Positions 15,838 to 24,600 of a stretch of DNA of 41,142 nucleotides are shown piece by piece. The first letter of the stretch is position 1; each line of letters begins with the position of its first letter. The stretch is from NCBI GenBank assembly GCA_947498455.1, contig CANMKK010000036.1, forward strand, positions 1-41,142, read 5' to 3'. The notes under the pieces were generated by a model, which worked only from the letters and a program-made list of their open reading frames with translations, did no database searches and was not told where the DNA came from. The position numbers and the translations under genes are program-made. This stretch comes from an uncultured Aquimarina sp. Lineage in GTDB: Bacteria > Bacteroidota > Bacteroidia > Flavobacteriales > Flavobacteriaceae.

Positions 15838-17142
15838 ATGATGAATTCTAAATTTAATAAAGAATTACAAGAGCTTGTTAGGAATCAGGTGATTTCATCG
15901 GAGATTGCTGATAGGATATCACAATATTACGATACTAAGAATGTTTCTAAACCCAATCAATTATTTACAATCTTTGGAGTGTTTGGGGCATTGTTAGTAG
16001 GTTCTGGTATTATACTAATGTTAGCTCATAATTGGGATGATTTTTCTAAAATTACTAAAACAATACTGGCGTTCATTCCATTACTTATAGGGCAATGCTT
16101 TGTTGGGTTTTCGATACTAAAAAATAAGAGTAAAACATGGAAAGAGTCCTCAGGAACTTTTTTGTTTTTTGCAGTAGGGACCAGTATCTCTTTGGTGAGT
16201 CAGATTTATAATATTTCTGGAGATTTAGGGGCATTTCTACAGGTATGGATTGCATTATGTTTACCACTAGTATATGTTCTGAGGTCACATGCTGTAGCAT
16301 TATTAGTTGTTCTGTTCAGTACCTACTATGCCTTAGAGGTTGGTGTATGGGAGTATAGAAGTGATAAAACTCCTTGGATGTATTTGGTTTTTGTATTGGC
16401 AATAGTACCTCATTATTGGTTACAGCTAAAAAATAATACATCTAGTAACGCCACAAGTATTTTTAATTGGGCAATACCCATAAGTATAGCAACTTCGTTG
16501 GTAACATTTATTAGTAAAGATGAAGAGTTAGGCTTTGTAATGTATATCACACTATTCGGGTTGTTTTATACGATAGGAAGATTGACGGTGTTTAACAAAA
16601 TAAGAATCTTAAAAAACGGATATCTGATTCTAGGATCATTAGGAACCATTATTCTGTTAATGATATTCACATTTAGATGGCCTTGGAAAGAATTATTTAA
16701 TACTTGGGACTATAATTCTCAGGAGTTTTATATAACCATTGCTTTGGGAGGTATTGCGATAGGAGGTATAGGATATGCTATTGTTAAGCAAGGAGTCAGA
16801 GCTATCAGTTTGTTTCAGCTTACATTTTTAATATTCTGGATATTGTTTTTTGGGCTATCTCAGATAGAGTCGTTGCCAATGATTCTGACAAATCTGCTAA
16901 TATTCGTATTGGGGATAGTTATGATAAGAAATGGGGTCAATACTTTTAATTTTAGTATACTTAATTATGGACTTCTGATTATTTCTATTCTAATTATTTG
17001 TAGGTTTTTTGATACGAATATGAGTTTTGTAATGAGAGGAATTCTTTTTGTAATGGTGGGAATAGGTTTTTTTCTTACCAATTACAGAATGCTAAAGAAA
17101 CAACAGAAAAAAGAGTCAAACCAACAAAAAATAATCTCATGA
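15838..17142 (+). CDS. DUF2157 multi-pass membrane protein
   Basis: The 434-residue product begins with about 45 cytoplasmic residues (NSKFNKELQELVRNQVISSE) and then has a dozen or so hydrophobic helices. The start LFTIFGVFGALLVGSGIILM followed by LAHNWDDFSKITKTILAFIP is characteristic of DUF2157, an uncharacterised integral-membrane domain. ATG 15838 and ATG 15841 are both possible starts, differing by one residue. It is 11 bp after the CDP-alcohol phosphotransferase gene and overlaps the next gene by ATGA. The pairing with a GDYXXLXY-domain protein is the usual context of this family, so the two probably form a membrane complex. No function is known. Confidence 0.88.
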   Translation: MMNSKFNKELQELVRNQVISSEIADRISQYYDTKNVSKPNQLFTIFGVFGALLVGSGIILMLAHNWDDFSKITKTILAFIPLLIGQCFVGFSILKNKSKTWKESSGTFLFFAVGTSISLVSQIYNISGDLGAFLQVWIALCLPLVYVLRSHAVALLVVLFSTYYALEVGVWEYRSDKTPWMYLVFVLAIVPHYWLQLKNNTSSNATSIFNWAIPISIATSLVTFISKDEELGFVMYITLFGLFYTIGRLTVFNKIRILKNGYLILGSLGTIILLMIFTFRWPWKELFNTWDYNSQEFYITIALGGIAIGGIGYAIVKQGVRAISLFQLTFLIFWILFFGLSQIESLPMILTNLLIFVLGIVMIRNGVNTFNFSILNYGLLIISILIICRFFDTNMSFVMRGILFVMVGIGFFLTNYRMLKKQQKKESNQQKIIS

Positions 17143-17699
17143 AAATAACATATTTATTTATCATATTTATAATAATAGCAATAGCTCAAATTTTTGTGCC
17201 AATCCAGATGACTATGGATAATGAAGATGTAATTGACTCTGGAGTAGCTTATAAATTTAAAACAAGACCAATTGATCCAACAGATCCATTTAGAGGAAAA
17301 TATATTACACTACGATACGAAATAAATCATTTTAATACTTCTGACACTACATATGTGGTGGGAGAAGAAATATATGTATACATAAGAAATGATAACAAAG
17401 GTTTTGCTGAAGTTCATAATGTAAGCAAGGAACCTTTGGATGTTAAAGAAGATTATGTAAAGACACGAGTTACTTATTATTATAAAGGAAAAGTAAGTTT
17501 TCAATTACCTTTTAATACATTTTATATGGAGGAAACCAAAGCATATGATGCCGAGATGGCTTATAATAGAGCAAATAGGGATAGTTTACCTAATAATATC
17601 TATGCATTGGTATATATAAAAGAAGATAGTGCAGTGTTAAAAGATGTATATATAGATGATGTACCAATACAGGAATTTGTGGATACATATAAAAACTAA
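17139..17699 (+). CDS. GDYXXLXY domain protein
   Basis: The 186-residue product has one N-terminal membrane segment (TYLFIIFIIIAIAQIFVPIQ, residues 3-22) and an extracytoplasmic domain with the family motif: RPIDPTDPFRGKYITLRYEI. In this copy the eponymous G-D-Y-x-x-L-x-Y reads GKYITLRY, with the second position Lys instead of Asp. Proteins of this family are encoded next to DUF2157 or DUF4401 membrane proteins, as here, with an ATGA overlap. Its stop is directly followed by an ATG at 17700, the start of a third, frameshifted gene. Confidence 0.87.
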   Translation: MKITYLFIIFIIIAIAQIFVPIQMTMDNEDVIDSGVAYKFKTRPIDPTDPFRGKYITLRYEINHFNTSDTTYVVGEEIYVYIRNDNKGFAEVHNVSKEPLDVKEDYVKTRVTYYYKGKVSFQLPFNTFYMEETKAYDAEMAYNRANRDSLPNNIYALVYIKEDSAVLKDVYIDDVPIQEFVDTYKN

Positions 17700-17881
17700 A
17701 TGTACATGAATGTTATAAGACAACTAGAGGAGAAAATAATTTTAATAATTAGTACTGTGATTGTAGCTTATTTCATGGGTTTTATTTGCTAGAAGTGTAT
17801 GATATTGATTTAATTTTCATAGGAGCATTGATAGAATTACTGATACTACCATTCTTAGTAGTTATACCAGTTGTTGTTTAA
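17700..17881 (+). pseudogene. Frameshifted small membrane protein, third gene of DUF2157 operon
   Basis: The first frame starts with ATG 17700, immediately after the previous stop, and reads NVIRQLEEKIILIISTVIVA followed by a hydrophobic stretch, ending at TAG 17790-17792. The next frame continues at once with LLEVYDIDLIFIGALIELLI and ends in PVVV at TAA 17879-17881. Joined across the shift, they make a coherent two-helix protein of about 60 residues. Either a real frameshift or a base error in the sequence would give this. The last codons and the stop lie inside the repeat starting at 17864, so the repeat insertion has supplied the gene's C-terminus. Confidence 0.65.
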
Positions 17882-18043
17882 ATTTACTGGAAAAGAAAAT
17901 AAAGATTTTTTTTGTTTCAATGAATAAGAAAAATTAAGCATAGCTGGGCTACGGTTTATTTTTATGCTGAAATTGAGGCACAAAAAAGAACATTTTATTA
18001 CGGTAAATTTAAATGACAAATGGTATTATAATCAAATTGGTAT
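17864..18043. repeat. MITE-like inverted-repeat element, family R2
   Basis: Left end ATACCAGTTGTTGTTTAAAT reappears inverted near 18000-18025 (GGTAAATTTAAATGACAAATGGTAT), and an outer inverted end TAATCAAATTGGTAT follows at 18029-18043. A short version with the same arms is at 38521-38589. An internal segment around 17935-17980 (GCATAGCTGGGCTACGG...) shows another hairpin. No transposase is encoded, so any movement would need one in trans. Confidence 0.6.
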
Positions 18044-18044
18044 A

Positions 18045-18206
18045 ATACGATTTATGGATAAGAAGTTCGTATAAAGAGTTTGAATTATTTTGTGCTAGAT
18101 TAAGGCATAAAATTAAAGAATAGCCGTAGCTATTGTTAAATTTTATAACGCAGATATAGTGCAAAAGAAACGAACTATATGCGAAAGTTTTATGCGTAAA
18201 TCGTAT
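18045..18206. repeat. MITE-like inverted-repeat element, family R1, copy 1
   Basis: This is a 162-bp element with terminal inverted repeats of about 25 bp: left end ATACGATTTATGGATAAGAA and right end reading inward ATACGATTTACGCATAAAAC. An internal hairpin centres on GAATAGCCGTAGCTATT. A 163-bp copy is at 36843-37005 and a left-end fragment at 29424-29468. No coding capacity. It directly abuts the R2 element. Confidence 0.75.
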
Positions 18207-18261
18207 TAAACCTTTTTAATGTTATGGTGTCTTACTAGTGTAGAACAAAAAAGCTAATAGT

Positions 18262-18603
18262 ATGAAGACATTATTGAAAACGTTAGTATTGATTATCTCG
18301 TTATCTGTTTTTGCAACCTCATGTGCGATAGCGAAGCCTACTACTTCGGATAAAGTTGTTGTAGTCAAAGTGCATAAACCAAAACTTGTAGTTTATAAAA
18401 ATGCAACGTATTATAGAAATAACGGTGTTTGGTACAAAAAGAGAAAAAATAAGTACACTGTTGTAAAAGCTCCTATAGGTGCAAGCATAACAAGATTGCC
18501 CTTAGGGTATAAAAAAGTTAGAATAAAAGGCACTATATATTATAGATGTAAAGGTACGTTTTATAAAAAATCAGGAAGGAAATTTATTATAGTAAATGTT
18601 TAG
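18262..18603 (+). CDS. DUF6515-like small lipoprotein
   Basis: The 113-residue product has a signal peptide with lipobox ATSC (Cys21). The mature part is a beta-rich domain with tyrosine-rich strands: NATYYRNNGVWYKKRKNKYT, then the PIGASITRLPLGYKKVRIKG core and GTIYYRCKGTFYKKSGRKFI. This YYxxNGVWY ... P-x-G-x-x-V-x-x-LP-x-GY pattern resembles the DUF6515 family of secreted proteins with unknown function. It is very basic (many Lys and Arg), unlike most members I would expect. It is monocistronic, with a strong terminator after it, and lies just downstream of the repeat pair. Confidence 0.7.
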   Translation: MKTLLKTLVLIISLSVFATSCAIAKPTTSDKVVVVKVHKPKLVVYKNATYYRNNGVWYKKRKNKYTVVKAPIGASITRLPLGYKKVRIKGTIYYRCKGTFYKKSGRKFIIVNV

Positions 18604-18622
18604 TTTTTGGTTGTTTATGAAG

Positions 18623-18659
18623 AAATCCCCAATAAGGTATGTATTGGGGATTCTTTTTG
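18623..18659 (+). terminator. Terminator after the DUF6515-like gene
   Basis: AATCCCCAATA / TATTGGGGATT stem with an AGGTATG loop followed by CTTTTTG; shared between convergent genes. Confidence 0.85.
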
Positions 18660-18686
18660 TCTTAAATTAAGATATACTAGAATTAA

Positions 18687-19295
18687 TTACCAGGCTTCTT
18701 CTATTTTTAATCGTTTTCCGTTTTGATAAGAAGCAATAAATGCTCTCTTAAAACCTATACTAACCAATTCTCTACGAAATTTTTTAGCTTCGTCTAAAGT
18801 TGCAAAAGTACCCAGTGAGTATTTATTAAAATTACCAGCTTTAATTTCTTTAAAATTTACAAAATTATCAGAATACATCGATAAATCTTTTTCTTCGAAT
18901 GCTCCAATTTGGATAGTATACACTAATTCATTCTGTAAAGAAGCTTTGTTTTCTGAATTCGTATTAGAAGCATCGATCTCTTGATCCATTGATAAGTTTT
19001 TTATGGTGTCTTCTAATCCAGTAATTTTGGTTTTCAAAGAATTTATCTGCGTATTAGATTCTTTTTTAGTAATCATATTATCAGGAATGCTAAAATTCAT
19101 AAAATAAATAGTTCCTGCAACACCTAATGCAGCAATAATTCCTAATATAATAGTAGTTATTTTAAATTTCCGACTGTTTTCTTTTTCGTCTTTAAGAGCT
19201 TTATTATGAGCATACTCGCTTACTCGTTTTTTCTCATTGGCGTCGTCAATCTGAACTTTGAAATCTAATAGCTCTTCATCACTTATAAATGGCAT
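18687..19295 (-). CDS. SPOR-domain membrane protein
   Basis: The product, 202 residues from ATG 19295, has a cytoplasmic N-terminus (MPFISDEELLDFKVQIDDAN), a membrane segment (ITTIILGIIAALGVAGTIYF, about residues 46-65), a coiled-coil linker and a C-terminal SPOR domain (LVYTIQIGAFEEKDLSMYSD to KRAFIASYQNGKRLKIEEAW). SPOR domains bind septal peptidoglycan stripped of stem peptides, so a role at the division site is likely. An ATG at 19319 is also in frame, but it overlaps the -7 box of the promoter at 19317-19349, so transcription would begin after it; this and the usual MPFIS start favour 19295. It is convergent with the DUF6515-like gene. Confidence 0.87.
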   Translation of the reverse strand: MPFISDEELLDFKVQIDDANEKKRVSEYAHNKALKDEKENSRKFKITTIILGIIAALGVAGTIYFMNFSIPDNMITKKESNTQINSLKTKITGLEDTIKNLSMDQEIDASNTNSENKASLQNELVYTIQIGAFEEKDLSMYSDNFVNFKEIKAGNFNKYSLGTFATLDEAKKFRRELVSIGFKRAFIASYQNGKRLKIEEAW

Positions 19296-19316
19296 AGTTG
19301 TATTTTTTAATGTGTT

Positions 19317-19349
19317 CAAATATAGGAGATTATTGTTTTACCCAAAAAT
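19317..19349 (-). promoter_or_regulatory. Bacteroidota-type promoter for the SPOR gene
   Basis: On the minus strand TTTTTG (-33, about 19348-19343) is followed after 18 bp by TATATTTG (-7, 19324-19317). Both match the TTTG-N(17-23)-TAnnTTTG consensus. Position decides the start of the gene at 19295. Confidence 0.7.
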
Positions 19350-19437
19350 TAATCTAGGATTAACAAAAAGTAACTTTGTTTAAGATACGACATTTTATAA
19401 TTAATTAGCAGCAATTTGTTTTGGTTCTTTTTAGAAA

Positions 19438-19468
19438 GAAAACGCAACCTAAAAGGTTGCGTTTTTTG
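19438..19468. terminator. Terminator after lysS
   Basis: AAACGCAACC / GGTTGCGTTTTTT stem with a short TAAAA loop. It lies 28 bp past the lysS stop in the minus direction and separates lysS from the SPOR-gene promoter. Confidence 0.8.
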
Positions 19469-19495
19469 TATTCCTACATATATGACGATCATAGT

Positions 19496-21187
19496 TTACT
19501 CCGCAACCTCAACCATAAGGTTGTCATCAGTTTTGGTAACTTTCGTTAGTCCTAATTTAGATAAACCCTTCATTCCTTTATCCCAGGCTTTATTACTTAA
19601 ACCAGAAGCTGCCTTAAGATCAGGTAAAGCCATATTTTTTTCTTTTTTGATTATCTCAAAAATGGCTTTTTCATTATCATTAAGCTCTACACTCTTTTTT
19701 TCTGGTCTCATTTGAGGAAAAAACAAGACCTCTTGTATCGATTGATTATTAGTTAGGTACATGATTAATCGATCCATACCGATTCCCATTCCTGATGTAG
19801 GGGGCATACCGTATTCTAAGGCTCTAATGAAATCTTGATCGATAAACATAGCTTCATCATCTCCCTTTTCACTTAGTTTTAGTTGCGCTTCGAAACGTTC
19901 TTTTTGATCAATCGGGTCATTAAGTTCAGAATAGGCGTTAGCAATTTCTTTACCACAAACCATTAGCTCAAAACGCTCAGTAAGATCTGGATTATCTCTG
20001 TGCTCTTTGCATAGAGGGCTCATTTCTTTTGGGTAATCTGTGATAAAGGTCGGTTGGATATAATTTCCTTCACATTTTTCTCCAAAAATTTCATCGATTA
20101 GCTTTCCTTTGCCCATAGTATCATCAACTTCGATACCCATTCCTTTAGCAGCTTCTCTAATCTCATCTTCAGACTTCCCTGTAATATCAAACCCTGTAAA
20201 ATGTTTGATAGAGTCAGTCATAGTTACACGAGCATATGGAGTTTTGAAATTTATTTTATGCGCTCCAAAAGTAGCATCAGTAGTACCATTAACTGCAATT
20301 GCACAATGTTCTACTAAATTTTCAGTAAATTCCATCATCCAATTGTAGTCTTTATAGGCTACATAGATTTCCATGGCCGTAAACTCGGGATTATGAGTTC
20401 TATCCATTCCTTCATTTCGGAAGTTTTTAGAAAATTCATATACCCCATCAAAACCTCCAACGATCAATCTTTTTAAATACAACTCATTAGCTATACGCAT
20501 GTATAGTGGAATGTCTAAAGAATTATGATGAGTGATAAAAGGACGTGCCGATGCTCCTCCGGGAATAGGTTGTAAGATTGGTGTCTCTACTTCAAAATAG
20601 CCTTTGGAATTAAAAAACTCACGCATCGCATTAAAAAGTTTTGTTCTCTTTACAAACACTTCTTTTACATGTGGGTTTACAACTAAATCTACGTACCGTT
20701 GGCGATAACGCAATTCTGGATCAGTGAATGCATCAAATGTGTTGCCCTCAGCATCTGTTCTTGGTTGAGGTAAGGGTTTAAGTGTTTTGCTCAATAAAGA
20801 GAAGTTTTTGACCATCACAGTTTTTTCACCTACCTGAGTGGTAAAAAGTTCGCCTTCAATACCAATAAAATCTCCGATATCGAGTAACTTTTTATATATC
20901 TCATTATATAAAGTTTTATCTTCTCCAGTGCATATTTCGTCTCTATTAAAGTATACTTGTATTCGACCATTACTATCTTGTAGTTCAGCAAAAGAAGCTT
21001 TTCCTTGTATACGCCTAGACATTAATCTCCCTGCGATCACTACCTTTTTTCCTTCTTCATACTTCTGTTTTATATCTGATGAAGTATGATCGACAGGAAA
21101 TAGATCTGCTGGATAAGGATTGATATTTAGGTCACGCAGAGATTGTAATTTCTCTCTTCTTACAAGTTCTTGTTCTGATAATTGCAT
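19496..21187 (-). CDS. lysS: Lysyl-tRNA synthetase, class II
   Basis: LysRS charges tRNA-Lys. The 563-residue protein has the N-terminal OB anticodon-binding domain (KKVVIAGRLMSRRIQGKASF) and a class II catalytic domain with motif 2 FRNEGMDRTHNPEFTAMEIY and motif 3 GMGIGMDRLIMYL. Compared with the roughly 500-residue enzymes of Proteobacteria it carries an extra C-terminal segment of about 60 residues (NDNEKAIFEIIKKEKNMALP onward, ending KTDDNLMVEVAE) that looks like a small helical winged-helix-type domain; such extensions are usual in Bacteroidota LysRS. It has its own consensus promoter at 21209-21241 and a terminator just after it, so it is monocistronic. Confidence 0.97.
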   Translation of the reverse strand: MQLSEQELVRREKLQSLRDLNINPYPADLFPVDHTSSDIKQKYEEGKKVVIAGRLMSRRIQGKASFAELQDSNGRIQVYFNRDEICTGEDKTLYNEIYKKLLDIGDFIGIEGELFTTQVGEKTVMVKNFSLLSKTLKPLPQPRTDAEGNTFDAFTDPELRYRQRYVDLVVNPHVKEVFVKRTKLFNAMREFFNSKGYFEVETPILQPIPGGASARPFITHHNSLDIPLYMRIANELYLKRLIVGGFDGVYEFSKNFRNEGMDRTHNPEFTAMEIYVAYKDYNWMMEFTENLVEHCAIAVNGTTDATFGAHKINFKTPYARVTMTDSIKHFTGFDITGKSEDEIREAAKGMGIEVDDTMGKGKLIDEIFGEKCEGNYIQPTFITDYPKEMSPLCKEHRDNPDLTERFELMVCGKEIANAYSELNDPIDQKERFEAQLKLSEKGDDEAMFIDQDFIRALEYGMPPTSGMGIGMDRLIMYLTNNQSIQEVLFFPQMRPEKKSVELNDNEKAIFEIIKKEKNMALPDLKAASGLSNKAWDKGMKGLSKLGLTKVTKTDDNLMVEVAE

Positions 21188-21208
21188 AATGCTGCCGTTT
21201 TAAGCGTG

Positions 21209-21241
21209 CAAAGATACGAAGTATGAAATTATCTTTCAATT
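21209..21241 (-). promoter_or_regulatory. lysS promoter
   Basis: On the minus strand TTG (21239-21237, within CAATTGAAAG) is followed after 20 bp by TATCTTTG (21216-21209), a full match to TAnnTTTG. The predicted transcript starts close to 21202, 15 or so bases before the ATG. Confidence 0.75.
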
Positions 21242-21318
21242 GATTTTTTAATGAACTCATGGTAATAAAAAAACTTTAGCTCAGGAATAATCAAGATGAA
21301 AACAAAAAATAAGCAGTA

Positions 21319-21482
21319 ATACCAATTTAACCATAATACTTCTGGTTAAAACTTGTTCATTTTTCGTTTTATTTTCTTCATCATATTTCCCTTAGCTAAG
21401 GCTACGAAAAATAATCATAGCGGCATAAATCAAAAAAGTAACTTCGTTTTATCTGAGATGTTTTTTATAATCAAGTTGGTAT
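21319..21482. repeat. MITE-like inverted-repeat element, family R3
   Basis: A 164-bp segment is bounded by ATACCAATTTAACCATAA and, inverted, ATACCAACTTGATTATAA. It carries an internal partial palindrome around CCTTAGCTAAGGCTACG. Its right end is close to the outer right end of the R2 copy at 18026-18043, so R2 and R3 may be related. No coding capacity. Confidence 0.55.
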
Positions 21483-21533
21483 AAGAGTTGTGCAATTAGG
21501 TGATTTTAGGTATTTGTTATCGATACATTTTAA

Positions 21534-21625
21534 ACGCTTTATACAATGAAACGTACCTTTCATACATTTATACGTACCGTTCATACAATTTTAAAATATA
21601 ATGAAGAAGGTATTATTATATTTAG
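21534..21625 (+). promoter_or_regulatory. Triple LytTR-type direct repeat and -7 element, Asp-box protein promoter
   Basis: Three 9-bp units, ACGCTTTAT (21534-21542), ACCTTTCAT (21555-21563) and ACCGTTCAT (21576-21584), are exactly 21 bp apart; the last fits the LytTR consensus fully. TATATTTAG (21617-21625) lies 33 bp after the last unit, the same offset as upstream of the subtilase gene. The stretch TTTATACAATGAAAC is identical at both loci. Confidence 0.65.
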
Positions 21626-21673
21626 TTAATAATATGATAACTTAAAATTAAACACACAAACAATCTAACTATT

Positions 21674-24600
21674 ATGAAAAATAAAGTCTATCTGCATGCA
21701 TTGGGGATTTGCTTAGTATGCGTTTCGGTTTTTTCTATTTTTAAAATAACTAAAGAAAAAGAAAGGGAGACCTATGATGATATTGCTGCAAAAACGAGTA
21801 AATTGAGAGAGCAGCATGCGAAACATTTAGAAGACAGTCCATTTAAAGAAACGAAACATCTTTCTAAACAAGAACGAAAAGGATTGCGTCTACCGCCCAA
21901 TAGATATGCAGAGCAATTATGGGAACTGACGATGAATCCAGCTACAGGGAAACCCGAACCAGAAGAAGTAGCAAAATTGCAAAAACGATTAGAAAAAGAA
22001 TTAAGACAAAAGAAAGCGCCTGGAGATGATCCAAATAATCCTTGGATTGAAAGAGGTCCTAATAATGTTGGAGGACGTACAAGAGCGTTGTTATTTGATC
22101 CAAATGATAGTACAAACAGAAGAGTGTTCTCTGGTGGCGTAAGCGGTGGTTTATGGGTTAATGAGGATATTACTTCAGAAAATTCAGAATGGAGAAGGGT
22201 AGAAGGAGTTCCTGGAAACCTAAATGTTACTTCGATTACTGTAGATCCCAAAAATTCTAATGTTTGGTACATGGGTACAGGGGAGCAGTTTACAACAGGT
22301 GATGTAATAGGTAGTGGAGTGTATAAATCCATTGATGGAGGCGCTAATTGGAGGAGTTTAAATATAGTTACAGCGGATACAGAAGGTGATATTTCATTTC
22401 CAGAATTTAATTTCTTTTTACTTTCAGGAATTTATTTTGTGAATGATATTATTGCTTGGGAAAATATAGAAGAGAATCGAACTGAATTATTCGTTTCTGT
22501 AGGTAGTGAAATAGATGCTAGTTTTACAACTGATGATTTTATTTTGTTAGGGCATCAATCTGTAGGCTTATATAAATCTATTGATGATGGAAACACTTGG
22601 AATCGAATAGAGTCAGATAATCTAAAGTATAATAGCCCTCTTGGGTTTGAAACATTTTATACGCCTAATGATTTTGAAATTGGGGCGGATAATACATTAT
22701 GGATGTCTACAGCTAATTATGTAATAGATAGTTTTTCTGAAGGGGGACGTATTTTTAGTACAACGAATGGTAATGTATGGACCGAGGCTCCTATATCTCC
22801 TCTTCCAGAGATAGGAAGATTAGAATTAGAAGCATCTTCAACGAATCCTAATAAATTATATGCACTTGGTAATGGAAGTTTTAATGCAGCCGAACCAATA
22901 GCTATTTTTTTAACTACAGATGGATTTAATTCTCAGGAGAATTTAAATAAAACATCATTGCCAAATGATGCCGATCTTAGAATAAGAGCAAATGATTTTG
23001 CAAGAGGGCAAGGAGATTATAATTTAATGATTGAAGCGGATCCCACAGATGATTCTATAGTATATGTTGGAGGAATTGATCTTTTTAGATCAATAGATAA
23101 CGGAACGAATTGGGAACAAATATCTAAATGGTCTAATAATCGTGGTTTAGATCAATTATCCGTTTCTTTAGTACATGCGGATCATCATGCGATGACTTTT
23201 AGACCAGGGAATACCAATCAAGCAATTTTTGGTACAGATGGAGGTGTGTTTTATGCCAATGATCTAACCGTTGCTAATAATTCTATTGATGCAATTCAAA
23301 GCAGGGTTAAAGGATATATCACTACTCAGTTTGTAAAGGCCGCCATTGGGCCAAATGGGATTGCAAATACAAGTGAAATTTTTTCTGCAGGCGCTCAGGA
23401 TAATGGTACACAGGCGATTATCTACCCTCAAAAGGAAATAAACAGTTCAATAGAAATTGGTGGAGGAGATGGAGGTTACACTTTTATCGATAAAGATGGT
23501 GAATACTTAATCCTTACTACACCGTCAAATTTTATTTATAGAGTAGATTTACCTTGGAATGGTTCAACAGATGATAGTGTATATACAACATTGTTAGAGG
23601 AAGTTTCAGGTGATTTTGTAAACCCTATGGGATATGATGATAAAGCTAACTTTTTATTAACCAATAGTACAATTTTTAGCTTTGATACCTTTAGTTATGA
23701 GTTTAGTATTAAAACAATTGATGTAGCGGGGAATATTAATGAAAATATTACTAATGATTTATTAACCAATTCGCCAACGGCATTTATAGCTTCACCCTAT
23801 ACCGACAACACATGGTTAGTAGGTCTAAGAGATGGCGGACTTGTACAATTGACAGATGTAGAGGTCGGGAAAGCCACATGGAAAAGAATTAATACTCCTT
23901 TTATTGGATCTATATCTTCTGTGGATTATGGAGCAACCGATAATGATATACTAGTTACGATACATAATTATGGTGTAGTAAATGTTTGGGCTTCTTCAGA
24001 TGCTGGAGAGACTTGGACGAATAAAGAAGGAGATTTGCCTAATATTCCTGTAAGGGATATTTTACAAAATCCTTTGGATAGGAGAGAAGTAATTATAGCA
24101 ACACAGCTTGGGGTATGGAAAACAATAAATTTTGATAGTGATACCCCAAATTGGACTCGATCTCAGAATGGAATGAGTGATGTGAGCGTAACTTCGTTTG
24201 ATTATTGGGCAAAAGGAGGGAGCGATTATGATAATGTGATCATTGCATCTACATATGGTAGAGGTGTATTTACAGGTTCTTTCACGTCGAATCCAGACGA
24301 TCAGGCACCAACCGCTCCAACCGATCTGATAGCATCTAATATTACACACATGACAGTAGACCTTTCTTGGACAGCATCGACAGATAATGTTGCCGTAACA
24401 AGATATGATGTGGTTGCAAATGGAAATATAGTGGTGTATGGTATCAATGAAACGAATACTACAATAACAGGGCTTACGGCCAATACTCAATATGACCTTG
24501 CGGTGTATGCATATGATGCTGTTAGTAATGCTTCCGAATATAGTGAAACAATAACAATAACTACACTTAGCAATGATAGTACTTCGGATTCTGTGAAAAT

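Noticed and set aside
19369..19469. Possible small RNA gene: TAACTTTG -7-like box (19371-19378) followed by a terminator 60-90 bp later
   Set aside because: No TTG lies at a proper -33 distance, and the terminator is fully explained as that of lysS.
20683..20700. TACCGTT sequence inside lysS resembling a LytTR unit
   Set aside because: It is a single unit within conserved coding sequence, with no second unit 21 bp away.
24062..24490. 142-codon Cys-rich open frame antisense to the Asp-box gene
   Set aside because: It is fully covered by the FN3 region of the plus-strand protein, and its composition (many Cys and Ile) is that of reverse-complemented AT-rich codons.
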